NCBI GenBank assembly: GCA_007123425.1
Contig: SKLC01000329.1
Location: 1-8,207, forward strand
Length of the DNA: 8,207 nt
Source of the DNA: Nitriliruptoraceae bacterium
Lineage (GTDB): Bacteria > Actinomycetota > Nitriliruptoria > Nitriliruptorales > Nitriliruptoraceae
Direction of reading: 5' to 3'
The translations under genes were made by a program, and so were the position numbers. Positions 1 through 5,427 of this stretch are shown here, piece after piece (within the stretch, counting starts at the first letter, position 1; the number at the start of each line of letters is the position of its first letter). The notes under the pieces were generated by a model. The model made no database searches and was not told the DNA's origin. It saw nothing but the letters and a program-made list of their open reading frames with translations.

Positions 1-996
1 GCGGGTGCGCACCCGCGGGTTGTCGTGGTTGCCCAGCGCCCAGGCGGGCGCGGCGCCGCGGGCCGCGAACGCCGCGTCCACCTCGCGGATGGTGGCGCGC
101 AGCCGCTCGGCGTCCCAGGGCGCGTACAGCAGCCCGAAGTGGAAGGCGAGGTGGAGCCGGTCGTGGCCCACGTAGCTCGCGACCTCGTCCGGGTCGATGA
201 GGTTGATCTCGCCCACCATGCGCCGGGGAGGCTCGTACTCGTCGAGCACGCCGCGGATCCCGGCCAGATGCTCGTAGGTGACCGGCAGGTGATGGAACGC
301 CGCCCGTGGGATGCCCACCCACGGCTCGGGGTCGTCGGGCAGCGCGGGGTCCTTGCCGATCAGGTGGACGACATCCGCGCGGAAGCCGTCGATGCCGCGG
401 TCGAGCCAGAAGCGCAGGACGTCGTGCATCGCGGCCTCGAGTGCCGGGTTGGCCCAGTTGACGTCCGGCTGCTCGGGCAGGAACTGGTGCAGGTAGTACT
501 GCCCGGTGGCCTCGTCGTAGGTCCAGGCGGGGGCGTCCTCGGCGAAGTGGCGGACCCAGTTGTTCGGCGGGCCACCGTCCGCAGCGGGGTCGCGCCAGAT
601 GTACCAGTCGCGCTTCGGGCTCTGGCGCGAGCTGCGGGACTCGCGGAACCATGGGTGCTGGTCGGAGGTGTGGTTGGGCACCCAGTCGAGCCACACCTCG
701 ATGCCGCGCGCGTGCGCCTCGCCGATCAGCGCGTCCACGTCCTCGAGGTCGCCGAACACCGGATCCACCGCGCAGTGGTCGGCGACGTCATAGCCGAAGT
801 CGGCCATGGGCGAGGCGTAGATCGGTGAGAGCCACACCGCATCGACCCCCAGCCGGGCCAGGTGATCGAGCCCTCCACGCACCCCGGCCAGGTCCCCCAC
901 CCCGTCTCCACGCGTGTCACGGAACGAGCGCGGGTAGATCTGGTAGACGACCCCGTCGAATCCCACCGGGCCGGTCTCGCGGTCTGCGACGCCCAT
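1..996 (-). CDS. GH13 alpha-glucosidase (alpha-amylase family), 3' end cut off by the window
   Basis: Predicted cytoplasmic glycoside hydrolase of family 13, most like alpha-glucosidases / oligo-1,6-glucosidases that release glucose from maltose or isomalto-oligosaccharides. The 332 visible codons are open to the window edge; the family is usually about 530-560 residues, so the C-terminal third lies outside. Seen: N-terminal VVYQIYPRSF (16-25) opening the (beta/alpha)8 barrel; conserved region I DWVPNH (104-109); QPDVNW (176-181); region II GFRADVVH (204-211) with nucleophile D208, followed by KDPALPD, typical of alpha-glucosidases; region III acid/base E263 in VGEIN; region IV NHD near 324-326. 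There is no signal peptide. Start ATG (994-996) is preceded by tandem GAGGAC repeats acting as Shine-Dalgarno, the nearer 5 nt away. It is divergent from the M15 peptidase gene. Trehalose synthase is a less likely alternative. The fold is very secure; exact substrate is inferred. Confidence 0.93.
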   Translation of the reverse strand, partial: MGVADRETGPVGFDGVVYQIYPRSFRDTRGDGVGDLAGVRGGLDHLARLGVDAVWLSPIYASPMADFGYDVADHCAVDPVFGDLEDVDALIGEAHARGIEVWLDWVPNHTSDQHPWFRESRSSRQSPKRDWYIWRDPAADGGPPNNWVRHFAEDAPAWTYDEATGQYYLHQFLPEQPDVNWANPALEAAMHDVLRFWLDRGIDGFRADVVHLIGKDPALPDDPEPWVGIPRAAFHHLPVTYEHLAGIRGVLDEYEPPRRMVGEINLIDPDEVASYVGHDRLHLAFHFGLLYAPWDAERLRATIREVDAAFAARGAAPAWALGNHDNPRVRTR

Positions 997-1029
997 CGTC
1001 GTCCTCGTCCTCGTGTGCCGACGCACGGC

Positions 1030-1035
1030 ACGCTA
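1030..1035 (-). promoter_or_regulatory. Putative -10 element of the GH13 gene
   Basis: On the minus strand this reads TAGCGT followed by G, matching the TAGNNTG pattern seen before several other genes here. It ends 33 nt before the ATG, implying a 5' UTR of about 26 nt. No convincing -35 is visible. The rest of the 224-bp divergent gap (997-1220) is very GC-rich, and the plus strand has no TA dinucleotide between 1037 and 1220, so the promoter of the opposing peptidase gene is unclear. Confidence 0.5.
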
Positions 1036-1220
1036 GCGGCGGGAGGGGTTCCCGCGTCCCGGCCACCGCACGCTCTCGGCGAGATCCGGTCCGCGTCGGC
1101 ATCCTCCGGCCACCCGGGAGCCGCCGCCGAGTCGGCAGCGCGAGGGTGTGCCGCCCCGGATGGCACCCCCGACGCCGGCGCTCCCAGGCGGCGTGGACGC
1201 GGACCGACGGGTGGGACACG

Positions 1221-2465
1221 GTGGACGACGCGGGCCAGAGGCGCCAGCCCGAGCTGCTGCGGCTGCTCACGCTCCTACGCGAGCGCGTGTCCCTGACCGC
1301 GGCGCTCGCGCTGCTGACCGTGCCGCTGCTGGTCGTCGCGGCCTACGTCGACGACGGCCAGGACGTCACCGCCCCCACGGGCGCGCTGCGCGACGAGCCC
1401 TCGCTCCCCGACACTCGCACGGACGCGGCACCGTCGCCACGAGCGGACCTGCCCTCCGACACCACCATGGTGTGGTCGGGGTTCCGGCTCGGCGACGGCT
1501 ACGCGACGGCGGTGGCCGACGAGCCGCGGGTGCCGGCCTCCACCGTGGTCCGCGGGGAGGTCCTCGACCTGATCGAGACCCGCGATGCCGACGGCGAGGT
1601 GGTCGACGAGCTCCCCGACGGCTGGTCGTACCCGGTGGAGGTGCTCGCCTTCGAGCCGGAGCGCTACGACCACATCACCGAACGGGAGCTGATCGGCCCC
1701 CTGGCCGAAGACGAGGCGCTGCTGAGCGCCACGTCGGCCGAGGTGCGCCGGCTCGGGGTCGGGGGCCGGCTCCGCTTCGCCGACGGGACCGAGCTCGAGG
1801 TAACCGACGTCGTCCCCGACGAGGTGGTCGGCGCAGCCGAGGTGGCGGTCCGCGCCGACGGGCCCCTGCCGGTGGAGACCGAGAAGTACCTGCTGGCCCG
1901 ACCCGACACGCCGGAGGTCCGCGACGCCCTCACCGAGCTCGGAGCCGGGGAGCGAGAGCCCCGCCTGGTCCCCCACGGTGACGACCCGGTCCTGCGGCAT
2001 GCCCACAGCGTGCTCCCCACGGTGGAGCGCAAGGCGCACTTCGGCGAGTTCGCGATGCGCGACCTGCCGGGCCGGGACATCCGGGCCGGCCAGAGCTGGG
2101 TCGACGAGCACATCACCGCCGAGTCGGTGCCGATCCTCGGCAGGGTCGAATGCCACCGGGAGCTGATCGAGCCGCTGCGGGCCGCGATGCAGGAGCTCAT
2201 CGAGCGGGGCGCCGAGCACGTGATCGAGGACTACGCGGGCTGCTGGGTCCCGCGCACCTCGGGCAGCTCGGGCCCGCCCTCCAGCCACGCCTGGGGGGTC
2301 TCGATCGACTTCAACGCCCGAGCCAACCCCTACGGTGCGCCGCCCGACCAGCCCGACGTGCTCGTCGAAGTCATGAGCGAGCACGGCTTCCTGTGGGGTG
2401 GGGACTGGGACGTGCCCGACGCGATGCACTTCGAGCTCGCGCCGGGCCGGGACACCTCCCGCTGA
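1221..2465 (+). CDS. Membrane-anchored M15 (D-Ala-D-Ala carboxypeptidase / VanY-like) metallopeptidase
   Basis: Predicted zinc peptidase acting outside the membrane on peptidoglycan stem or cross-link peptides. With the GTG start at 1221 it is 414 residues: a short basic cytoplasmic tail, one membrane segment (about 24-43), a Pro/Asp-rich linker, an unassigned domain (about 83-250), and a C-terminal M15 domain (about 254-410). Zinc ligands are visible as SSHAWGVSID (H356, D363) and DAMHFE (H403), with D400 as the likely catalytic base. C311 and C341 could form a disulfide; C341 lies in GCWVPR, a family-typical context. The spacing and DxMHF form resemble the M15C / Peptidase_M15_4 group rather than classical VanY. 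The start is chosen because it places the membrane segment near the N-terminus; the reading frame stays open far upstream, and the Shine-Dalgarno (GGGTGGGA) is weak. Cleavage specificity (DD-carboxypeptidase or LD-endopeptidase) cannot be read from sequence. Confidence 0.87.
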   Translation: MDDAGQRRQPELLRLLTLLRERVSLTAALALLTVPLLVVAAYVDDGQDVTAPTGALRDEPSLPDTRTDAAPSPRADLPSDTTMVWSGFRLGDGYATAVADEPRVPASTVVRGEVLDLIETRDADGEVVDELPDGWSYPVEVLAFEPERYDHITERELIGPLAEDEALLSATSAEVRRLGVGGRLRFADGTELEVTDVVPDEVVGAAEVAVRADGPLPVETEKYLLARPDTPEVRDALTELGAGEREPRLVPHGDDPVLRHAHSVLPTVERKAHFGEFAMRDLPGRDIRAGQSWVDEHITAESVPILGRVECHRELIEPLRAAMQELIERGAEHVIEDYAGCWVPRTSGSSGPPSSHAWGVSIDFNARANPYGAPPDQPDVLVEVMSEHGFLWGGDWDVPDAMHFELAPGRDTSR

Positions 2466-2475
2466 CCGGCCGCGA

Positions 2476-2505
2476 CGGCGCGCCCGCGTGTGCTGTGGCG
2501 CGCCG
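2476..2505 (+). terminator. Possible hairpin terminator after the M15 gene
   Basis: CGGCGCGCC (2476-2484) and GGCGCGCCG (2497-2505) form a perfect 9-bp all-GC stem with a 12-nt loop, 11 nt after the stop codon. Both arms contain the palindrome GGCGCGCC. There is no T tract, which is common in actinobacterial terminators but leaves this call tentative. Confidence 0.4.
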
Positions 2506-2548
2506 GCTCCGGGCGGCCCGTCGCACCCGACCGCGTCCCAGCGGCCCC

Positions 2549-2576
2549 TTGCGCCGGCATCGGGGACCCGTAGCAT
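2549..2576 (+). promoter_or_regulatory. Putative sigma-70-type promoter of the Rieske gene
   Basis: TTGCGC (2549-2554) and TAGCAT (2571-2576) are separated by 16 bp, and the -10 is followed by GG. This is the only TAGNNTG site in the window with a recognisable -35. Transcription would start near 2583, leaving a leader of about 67 nt before the ATG at 2651. The 185-bp gap 2466-2650 otherwise holds only the hairpin at 2476-2505. Confidence 0.5.
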
Positions 2577-2650
2577 GGAGGCATGAGGTGGTGGTCGCCC
2601 ACGCGCGGCCCCACGAGTCGACGAGGCACGCCGGAGGTTGGTGAGCGACG

Positions 2651-3262
2651 ATGCCCGGCACGCCGGGTACGACGGGACCGTTCTCGAGGGTGACGCCGGT
2701 CGAGCGCCGCACGTTCCTGCGCTACAGCCTGATCGGCTCCACCGCGGCTGGCCTGGGCTTCTTCGGCCTCGCCTCCCTGGGCTTCCTGTGGCCGCGCATG
2801 GGCGAGGGCTTCGGCGCCGAGCTGGTGGTCGGCGGCGCCGAGGAGCTGCTGGACGAGATCCAGAGCGAGCAGGCGCCGTTCCACTTCCCCGAGGGCCGGC
2901 TGTACGTGGTGGCCTGGGACCCCAGCGTCGCGGGCGCAGAGGAGCAGTACGGCACCGACCACGTGGTCCTCGACGAGACCCACGGGCTGATGGCGATCTT
3001 CCAGCGCTGCCCGCACCTGGGCTGCACCGTGCCGTGGTGCCAGTCGTCGCAATGGTTCGAGTGCCCCTGCCACGGCTCGCGCTACAACCGCTGGGGCGAG
3101 TACACCGACGGGCCCGCACCCCGTGGCATGGACCGCTTCCCGAGCCGGATCGACGACGAGGGCGAGCTCGTCGTGGACACGGCGGTGCTGCTCACCGGTC
3201 CCTCACGGACCGGCAACGTCCTCCAGCAGTCCCCCGAGGGGCCCGCCTGCGTGGAGGCCTGA
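2651..3262 (+). CDS. Rieske 2Fe-2S iron-sulfur protein (QcrA/PetC-like), stand-alone
   Basis: Predicted membrane-anchored Rieske protein carrying a high-potential 2Fe-2S cluster facing outside the cytoplasm, as in the cytochrome bc1/b6f electron-transfer subunit. It has 203 residues: a Tat-like ERRTFLR motif (18-24), one hydrophobic segment (about 25-47), then the Rieske fold. Box 1 CPHLGC gives C120 and H122 (cluster) and C125 (disulfide). Box 2 CPCHGS gives C138 and H141 (cluster) and C140 (disulfide). The GPAPRGMDRF stretch that usually follows box 2 is present. Extra cysteines are C130 between the boxes and C200 near the C-terminus. No cytochrome b or cytochrome c gene adjoins it in the window, so its partner is unknown. 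The start ATG has GGAGG (2633-2637) 13 nt upstream, rather far; an in-frame GTG at 2690 (codon 14), still before the Tat motif, is an alternative. It ends 12 bp from the convergent aldo/keto reductase gene. Confidence 0.93.
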   Translation: MPGTPGTTGPFSRVTPVERRTFLRYSLIGSTAAGLGFFGLASLGFLWPRMGEGFGAELVVGGAEELLDEIQSEQAPFHFPEGRLYVVAWDPSVAGAEEQYGTDHVVLDETHGLMAIFQRCPHLGCTVPWCQSSQWFECPCHGSRYNRWGEYTDGPAPRGMDRFPSRIDDEGELVVDTAVLLTGPSRTGNVLQQSPEGPACVEA

Positions 3263-3274
3263 CCGCCGCCGAAC

Positions 3275-4249
3275 TCAGCTGTGGCCGAGGACGGGACGCG
3301 GGCGGTACGGCGCCTCGAGCCGCTCGACCTCCTCGTCGTCCAGCGTGAGCTCGGTGGCCGCCACGGCCTCGTCGAGGTGGGACAGCTTGGTCGCTCCCAC
3401 GATGGGGGCGGTCACGGCCTGCTGCTGCAGCAGCCACGCGAGCGCCACCTGGGCCCGGCCGACCCCGTGGGCAGCGGCGATCTCGCCGACCGTCTCGACG
3501 ATGGCCGACTCCGCCTCGTCATAGAGCACTTCGCTGAAGCCGTCCTGGCTGCCACGCCGGGTCGAGGCGGCCTGCTCGGGGGGCCGGGCGAGCCGGCCCC
3601 GCGCGAGCGGGCTCCACGGGATGACGCCCATGCCCATGTCACGGCACTGCGGCAGCATCTCGCGCTCCTCCTCGCGGTAGAGGAGGTTGTAGTGCGGCTG
3701 CATGGCGACGAACTCGGTCCAGCCCTCCAGCGCCGCCACGCGCTGGGCCTTGGCGAGCTGCCAGGCGTACATGCTCGAGGCGCCGAGATAGCGCACCTTG
3801 CCTGCCCGCACGCAGTCGTGCAGGGCGCCCATCGTCTCCTCGATCGGCACGCCATAGTCCCAGCGGTGGATCTGATACAGGTCGATGTGATCGACCTGCA
3901 GGCGCCGCAGAGAGGCATCGACCCCATCGAGGATGTGGGCGCGCGACAGCCCGGAGTCGTTGGGCCCCTGCCCCATCGGTCCCCGCACCTTGGTGGCCAG
4001 CACGTAGTCCTCCCGGCGGGGGAAGACCTTCTTCAGCAGTCTGCCGGTGAGCTCCTCGCTCACACCCGCGGAGTAGACGTCCGCGGTGTCGAAGAACGTG
4101 ATGCCCGCGTCGGCCGCAGCGCGGACGAAGGGCTCGGCCGCCCGCTCGTCGAGGACCCAGTCGCGCCAGCCCGGGTCGCCGTAGGACATCATGCCCAGGC
4201 AGATCTCGGAGACCCGCAGCCCCGTCGCTCCCATCCGCACCTGCTTCAT
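3275..4249 (-). CDS. Aldo/keto reductase
   Basis: Predicted soluble NADPH-dependent oxidoreductase with a TIM-barrel fold that reduces aldehydes or ketones to alcohols; the physiological substrate is not identifiable. It has 324 residues, normal for the family. The catalytic tetrad is visible: D54 in FFDTAD, Y59 in DVYSAG, K87 in ATKVRG and H128 in LYQIHRWD. Cofactor-binding segments follow: the PWSPLARGRL loop (about residues 215-224) and, near the C-terminus, the IVGATK phosphate-binding loop with downstream LDEA. The N-terminal M-G-TGLRVSEICLG pattern is typical of the YajO/Tas-like, voltage-gated K+ channel beta-subunit-like group. Start ATG (4247-4249) is preceded by GGGAG with a 6-nt gap. 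The gene is divergent from the BON-domain gene and convergent with the Rieske gene, and looks monocistronic. Confidence 0.95.
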   Translation of the reverse strand: MKQVRMGATGLRVSEICLGMMSYGDPGWRDWVLDERAAEPFVRAAADAGITFFDTADVYSAGVSEELTGRLLKKVFPRREDYVLATKVRGPMGQGPNDSGLSRAHILDGVDASLRRLQVDHIDLYQIHRWDYGVPIEETMGALHDCVRAGKVRYLGASSMYAWQLAKAQRVAALEGWTEFVAMQPHYNLLYREEEREMLPQCRDMGMGVIPWSPLARGRLARPPEQAASTRRGSQDGFSEVLYDEAESAIVETVGEIAAAHGVGRAQVALAWLLQQQAVTAPIVGATKLSHLDEAVAATELTLDDEEVERLEAPYRPRPVLGHS

Positions 4250-4281
4250 CGCGTGCTCCCGTCGCCGTCGGCGCGTGGGTC

Positions 4282-4287
4282 ACCCTA
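4282..4287 (-). promoter_or_regulatory. Putative -10 element of the aldo/keto reductase gene
   Basis: On the minus strand this reads TAGGGT followed by G, matching the local TAGNNTG pattern. It ends 32 nt before the ATG, implying a leader of about 25 nt. No clear -35 is seen. It lies within the 120-bp divergent gap shared with the BON-domain gene, just beside a short CCGT tandem repeat (about 4297-4310). Confidence 0.5.
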
Positions 4288-4333
4288 GGTCGTGTCCCGT
4301 CCGTCCGTCCCTGCTCGTCGACCGCCGATGCGC

Positions 4334-4339
4334 CATCCT
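4334..4339 (+). promoter_or_regulatory. Weak candidate -10 element of the BON-domain gene
   Basis: CATCCT followed by GTGG lies 30 nt before the GTG start, close to the spacing of the TAGNNTG elements, but it lacks the first T of a -10 box. It is called mainly on position. Confidence 0.28.
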
Positions 4340-4369
4340 GTGGGGAAGCCAACGACAAGGAGCCTGCAC

Positions 4370-5053
4370 GTGGACCTCAGCCACCTTCCGGAGCGCTTCG
4401 GCAGCACCGTCGACGAGCTGCGCGACCGCGCCGGCGCCGCGATGAAGGCCGACGGCGAGTCGGTGTTCCGCGAGCTGCGCGCCCTCACGGGCCGCGTCGA
4501 TGCCCTCGGCGACCACCTGGAGGCCGTCGGCGAGCGCCTCGACGACATCGACGCCGGCCAGGCCGCCGGCTTCCGGGACCTCGCGGCCGCCAAGCGGCGC
4601 AGCAGCTGGCCGCGGCGCCTGTTCTGGGTCGGCGTGGGCCTGGCCCTGGGCGGCGGCGCGGCCTACCTGGCCGATCCCGACCGGGGGCGTCACCGTCGCG
4701 ACCAGCTCACCGAGCAGGTCAGCGCCCGCGGCCGCGAGCTGGCCGAGGAGGCGACCAACCAGGCCAAGATGGCCGCGGACCGCGCGAAGGGCGCCGCGAT
4801 CGAATCGGCCAAGGACGCGCTGCCCGAGGACGTGCCCGACGACCCCAAGCTGCTCGAGCAGCGGATCCGCAGCCATGCCCTGGGCGGCCGCGACGACGTC
4901 GCCGACGTCATCGTGCGCGTCGACGGTCCGGGCAAGGTCGCGCTCAAGGGCACCGTGCCCACCAGCGAGAGCGAGCGCGAGCTGCTCGCCGAGGTCGCCG
5001 AGGTCGAGGGCGTGACCGACGTCCGCTCGGAGCTGGCCGTGCGCGCCGGCTGA
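4370..5053 (+). CDS. BON-domain membrane protein
   Basis: Predicted single-pass membrane protein of 227 residues with a C-terminal BON domain (about 157-225), a small alpha/beta module found in OsmY and other envelope proteins and thought to bind phospholipids or membranes. Domain order: an N-terminal helical region with a probable coiled coil (about 36-65), one membrane segment LFWVGVGLALGGGAAYLA (84-101), the DPDRG segment (102-106) followed by basic residues, as in many actinobacterial YtxH/BON-like membrane proteins, an Ala/Lys/Glu-rich helix (about 110-150), then BON. The GTG at 4370 is chosen because AAGGAG (4357-4362) sits 7 nt upstream; the frame is open to 4292, but that would run over the promoter region. 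The gene is divergent from the aldo/keto reductase and followed by a strong terminator, so probably monocistronic. A role in envelope or osmotic stress is inference from the family only. Confidence 0.85.
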   Translation: MDLSHLPERFGSTVDELRDRAGAAMKADGESVFRELRALTGRVDALGDHLEAVGERLDDIDAGQAAGFRDLAAAKRRSSWPRRLFWVGVGLALGGGAAYLADPDRGRHRRDQLTEQVSARGRELAEEATNQAKMAADRAKGAAIESAKDALPEDVPDDPKLLEQRIRSHALGGRDDVADVIVRVDGPGKVALKGTVPTSESERELLAEVAEVEGVTDVRSELAVRAG

Positions 5054-5107
5054 CCCGGGCGCGTGTGCGGGTCGCCCCGCCGACGGCGACACCAGCCCGC
5101 GCGCTCC

Positions 5108-5145
5108 CCACGTCGGGGCCCGCCATGCGGCGGGCCCCGACGTGG
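5108..5145 (+). terminator. Strong hairpin terminator after the BON-domain gene
   Basis: CCACGTCGGGGCCCGCC (5108-5124) and its exact reverse complement (5129-5145) make a perfect 17-bp stem around an ATGC loop, 54 nt after the stop codon. There is no T tract, as is usual for very GC-rich actinobacteria. It should also block transcription arriving from the other direction. Confidence 0.8.
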
Positions 5146-5206
5146 TCGCGCCCGCGGCGGCACGGCGCACTCGGATACCGCTCGGGACTCGGGGCCCCGC
5201 CTGCGT

Positions 5207-5212
5207 TAGAGT
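5207..5212 (+). promoter_or_regulatory. Putative -10 element of the aldehyde dehydrogenase gene
   Basis: TAGAGT followed by GG matches the local TAGNNTG pattern and lies 61 bp downstream of the terminator at 5108-5145. Unlike its neighbours it is 211 nt from the gene's start codon, so the transcript would begin near 5219 with a leader of about 205 nt. No convincing -35 is seen. Confidence 0.45.
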
Positions 5213-5218
5213 GGTCCC

Positions 5219-5423
5219 GCGTCGTCACCATGGACGGGACGGGAGGAGCGCACCCGTCCCGACACCAGGAGAGGGATGACGGGGAGCAGCGTGAGGGACC
5301 GACGACTGCCTACCGCGGCGCCGCCGTGGGCAGCGGTGCGTTCGAGCACCGCCACCGGCACGTGTCCTGGCGCATCCGGAGCACGACCGTGGACCTCACG
5401 CACCATTCGATGAAGGAGAGCAC
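5219..5423 (+). promoter_or_regulatory. Long structured 5' leader of the aldehyde dehydrogenase gene
   Basis: Part of the 370-bp gap 5054-5423. Three possible RNA stems are visible. (1) CGGGACGGG (5235-5243) with CCCGTCCCG (5253-5261), 9 bp, whose 9-nt loop shows AGGAG. (2) GCGGTGC (5333-5339) with GCACCGC (5346-5352), 7 bp. (3) CACGTGTCCT (5359-5368) with AGGA (5414-5417) plus CACGTG (5421-5426), 10 bp with a 3-nt bulge; this stem would cover both the Shine-Dalgarno and the GTG start of the dehydrogenase. Two small ORFs overlap the leader. It matches no riboswitch class I recognise. The regulatory role is inference from these pairings. Confidence 0.35.
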
Positions 5424-5427
5424 GTGA
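5230..5427 (+). CDS. Candidate small ORF (65 aa) overlapping the aldehyde dehydrogenase start
   Basis: The ATG at 5230 opens a 65-codon frame rich in His, Arg, Glu and Thr, with no recognisable family. Its TGA (5425-5427) overlaps the dehydrogenase GTG as GTGA, a classic arrangement for translational coupling. About 86% of third positions are G or C, higher than the alternative frame but probably below the real genes nearby. No Shine-Dalgarno precedes the ATG, although the inferred transcript start is only about 10 nt upstream. It may be fortuitous in GC-rich DNA. Confidence 0.22.
   Translation: MDGTGGAHPSRHQERDDGEQREGPTTAYRGAAVGSGAFEHRHRHVSWRIRSTTVDLTHHSMKEST
5276..5413 (+). CDS. Candidate leader peptide (45 aa) upstream of aldehyde dehydrogenase
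   Basis: The ATG at 5276 has a good ribosome-binding site (AGGAG 5267-5271, 4-nt gap). The frame ends at TGA 5411-5413, overlapping the first base of the dehydrogenase Shine-Dalgarno AAGGAG (5413-5418). The peptide is Ser/Thr/Arg/Pro-rich with no known family, and only about 69% of third positions are G or C, so it is unlikely to be a conserved protein. Its value, if real, would be translation through the leader opening the stem that covers the downstream start. It competes with the 65-aa frame, and at most one is likely real. Confidence 0.22.
   Translation: MTGSSVRDRRLPTAAPPWAAVRSSTATGTCPGASGARPWTSRTIR

Noticed and set aside
25..828. A 267-codon plus-strand frame over the GH13 gene
   Set aside because: The minus-strand frame carries all four GH13 conserved regions; the plus frame is its antisense shadow.
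651..1220. Extending the M15 peptidase upstream to 651
   Set aside because: The extension is Arg/Pro-rich, overlaps the divergent GH13 gene and its promoter, and would push the membrane anchor about 200 residues from the N-terminus.
2654..2667. CCGGG-type hairpin just after the Rieske ATG
   Set aside because: The stem is only 5 bp with a 4-nt loop inside coding sequence, expected by chance at this base composition.
1275..3119. A 614-codon open frame on the minus strand across the M15 and Rieske genes
   Set aside because: It lies antisense to two well-supported genes, has a low-complexity Arg/Gly/Pro-rich translation, and matches no family. It is an expected shadow in GC-rich DNA.
4297..4310. 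CCGT tandem repeat in the divergent gap between the aldo/keto reductase and BON-domain genes
   Set aside because: About three copies only and no link to a known operator; noted as a possible slippage site, not a feature.
4280..5170. A 296-codon minus-strand frame over the BON-domain gene
   Set aside because: It runs through the terminator hairpin and the divergent promoter region and is compositionally an antisense shadow; the plus frame has a membrane segment and a BON domain.
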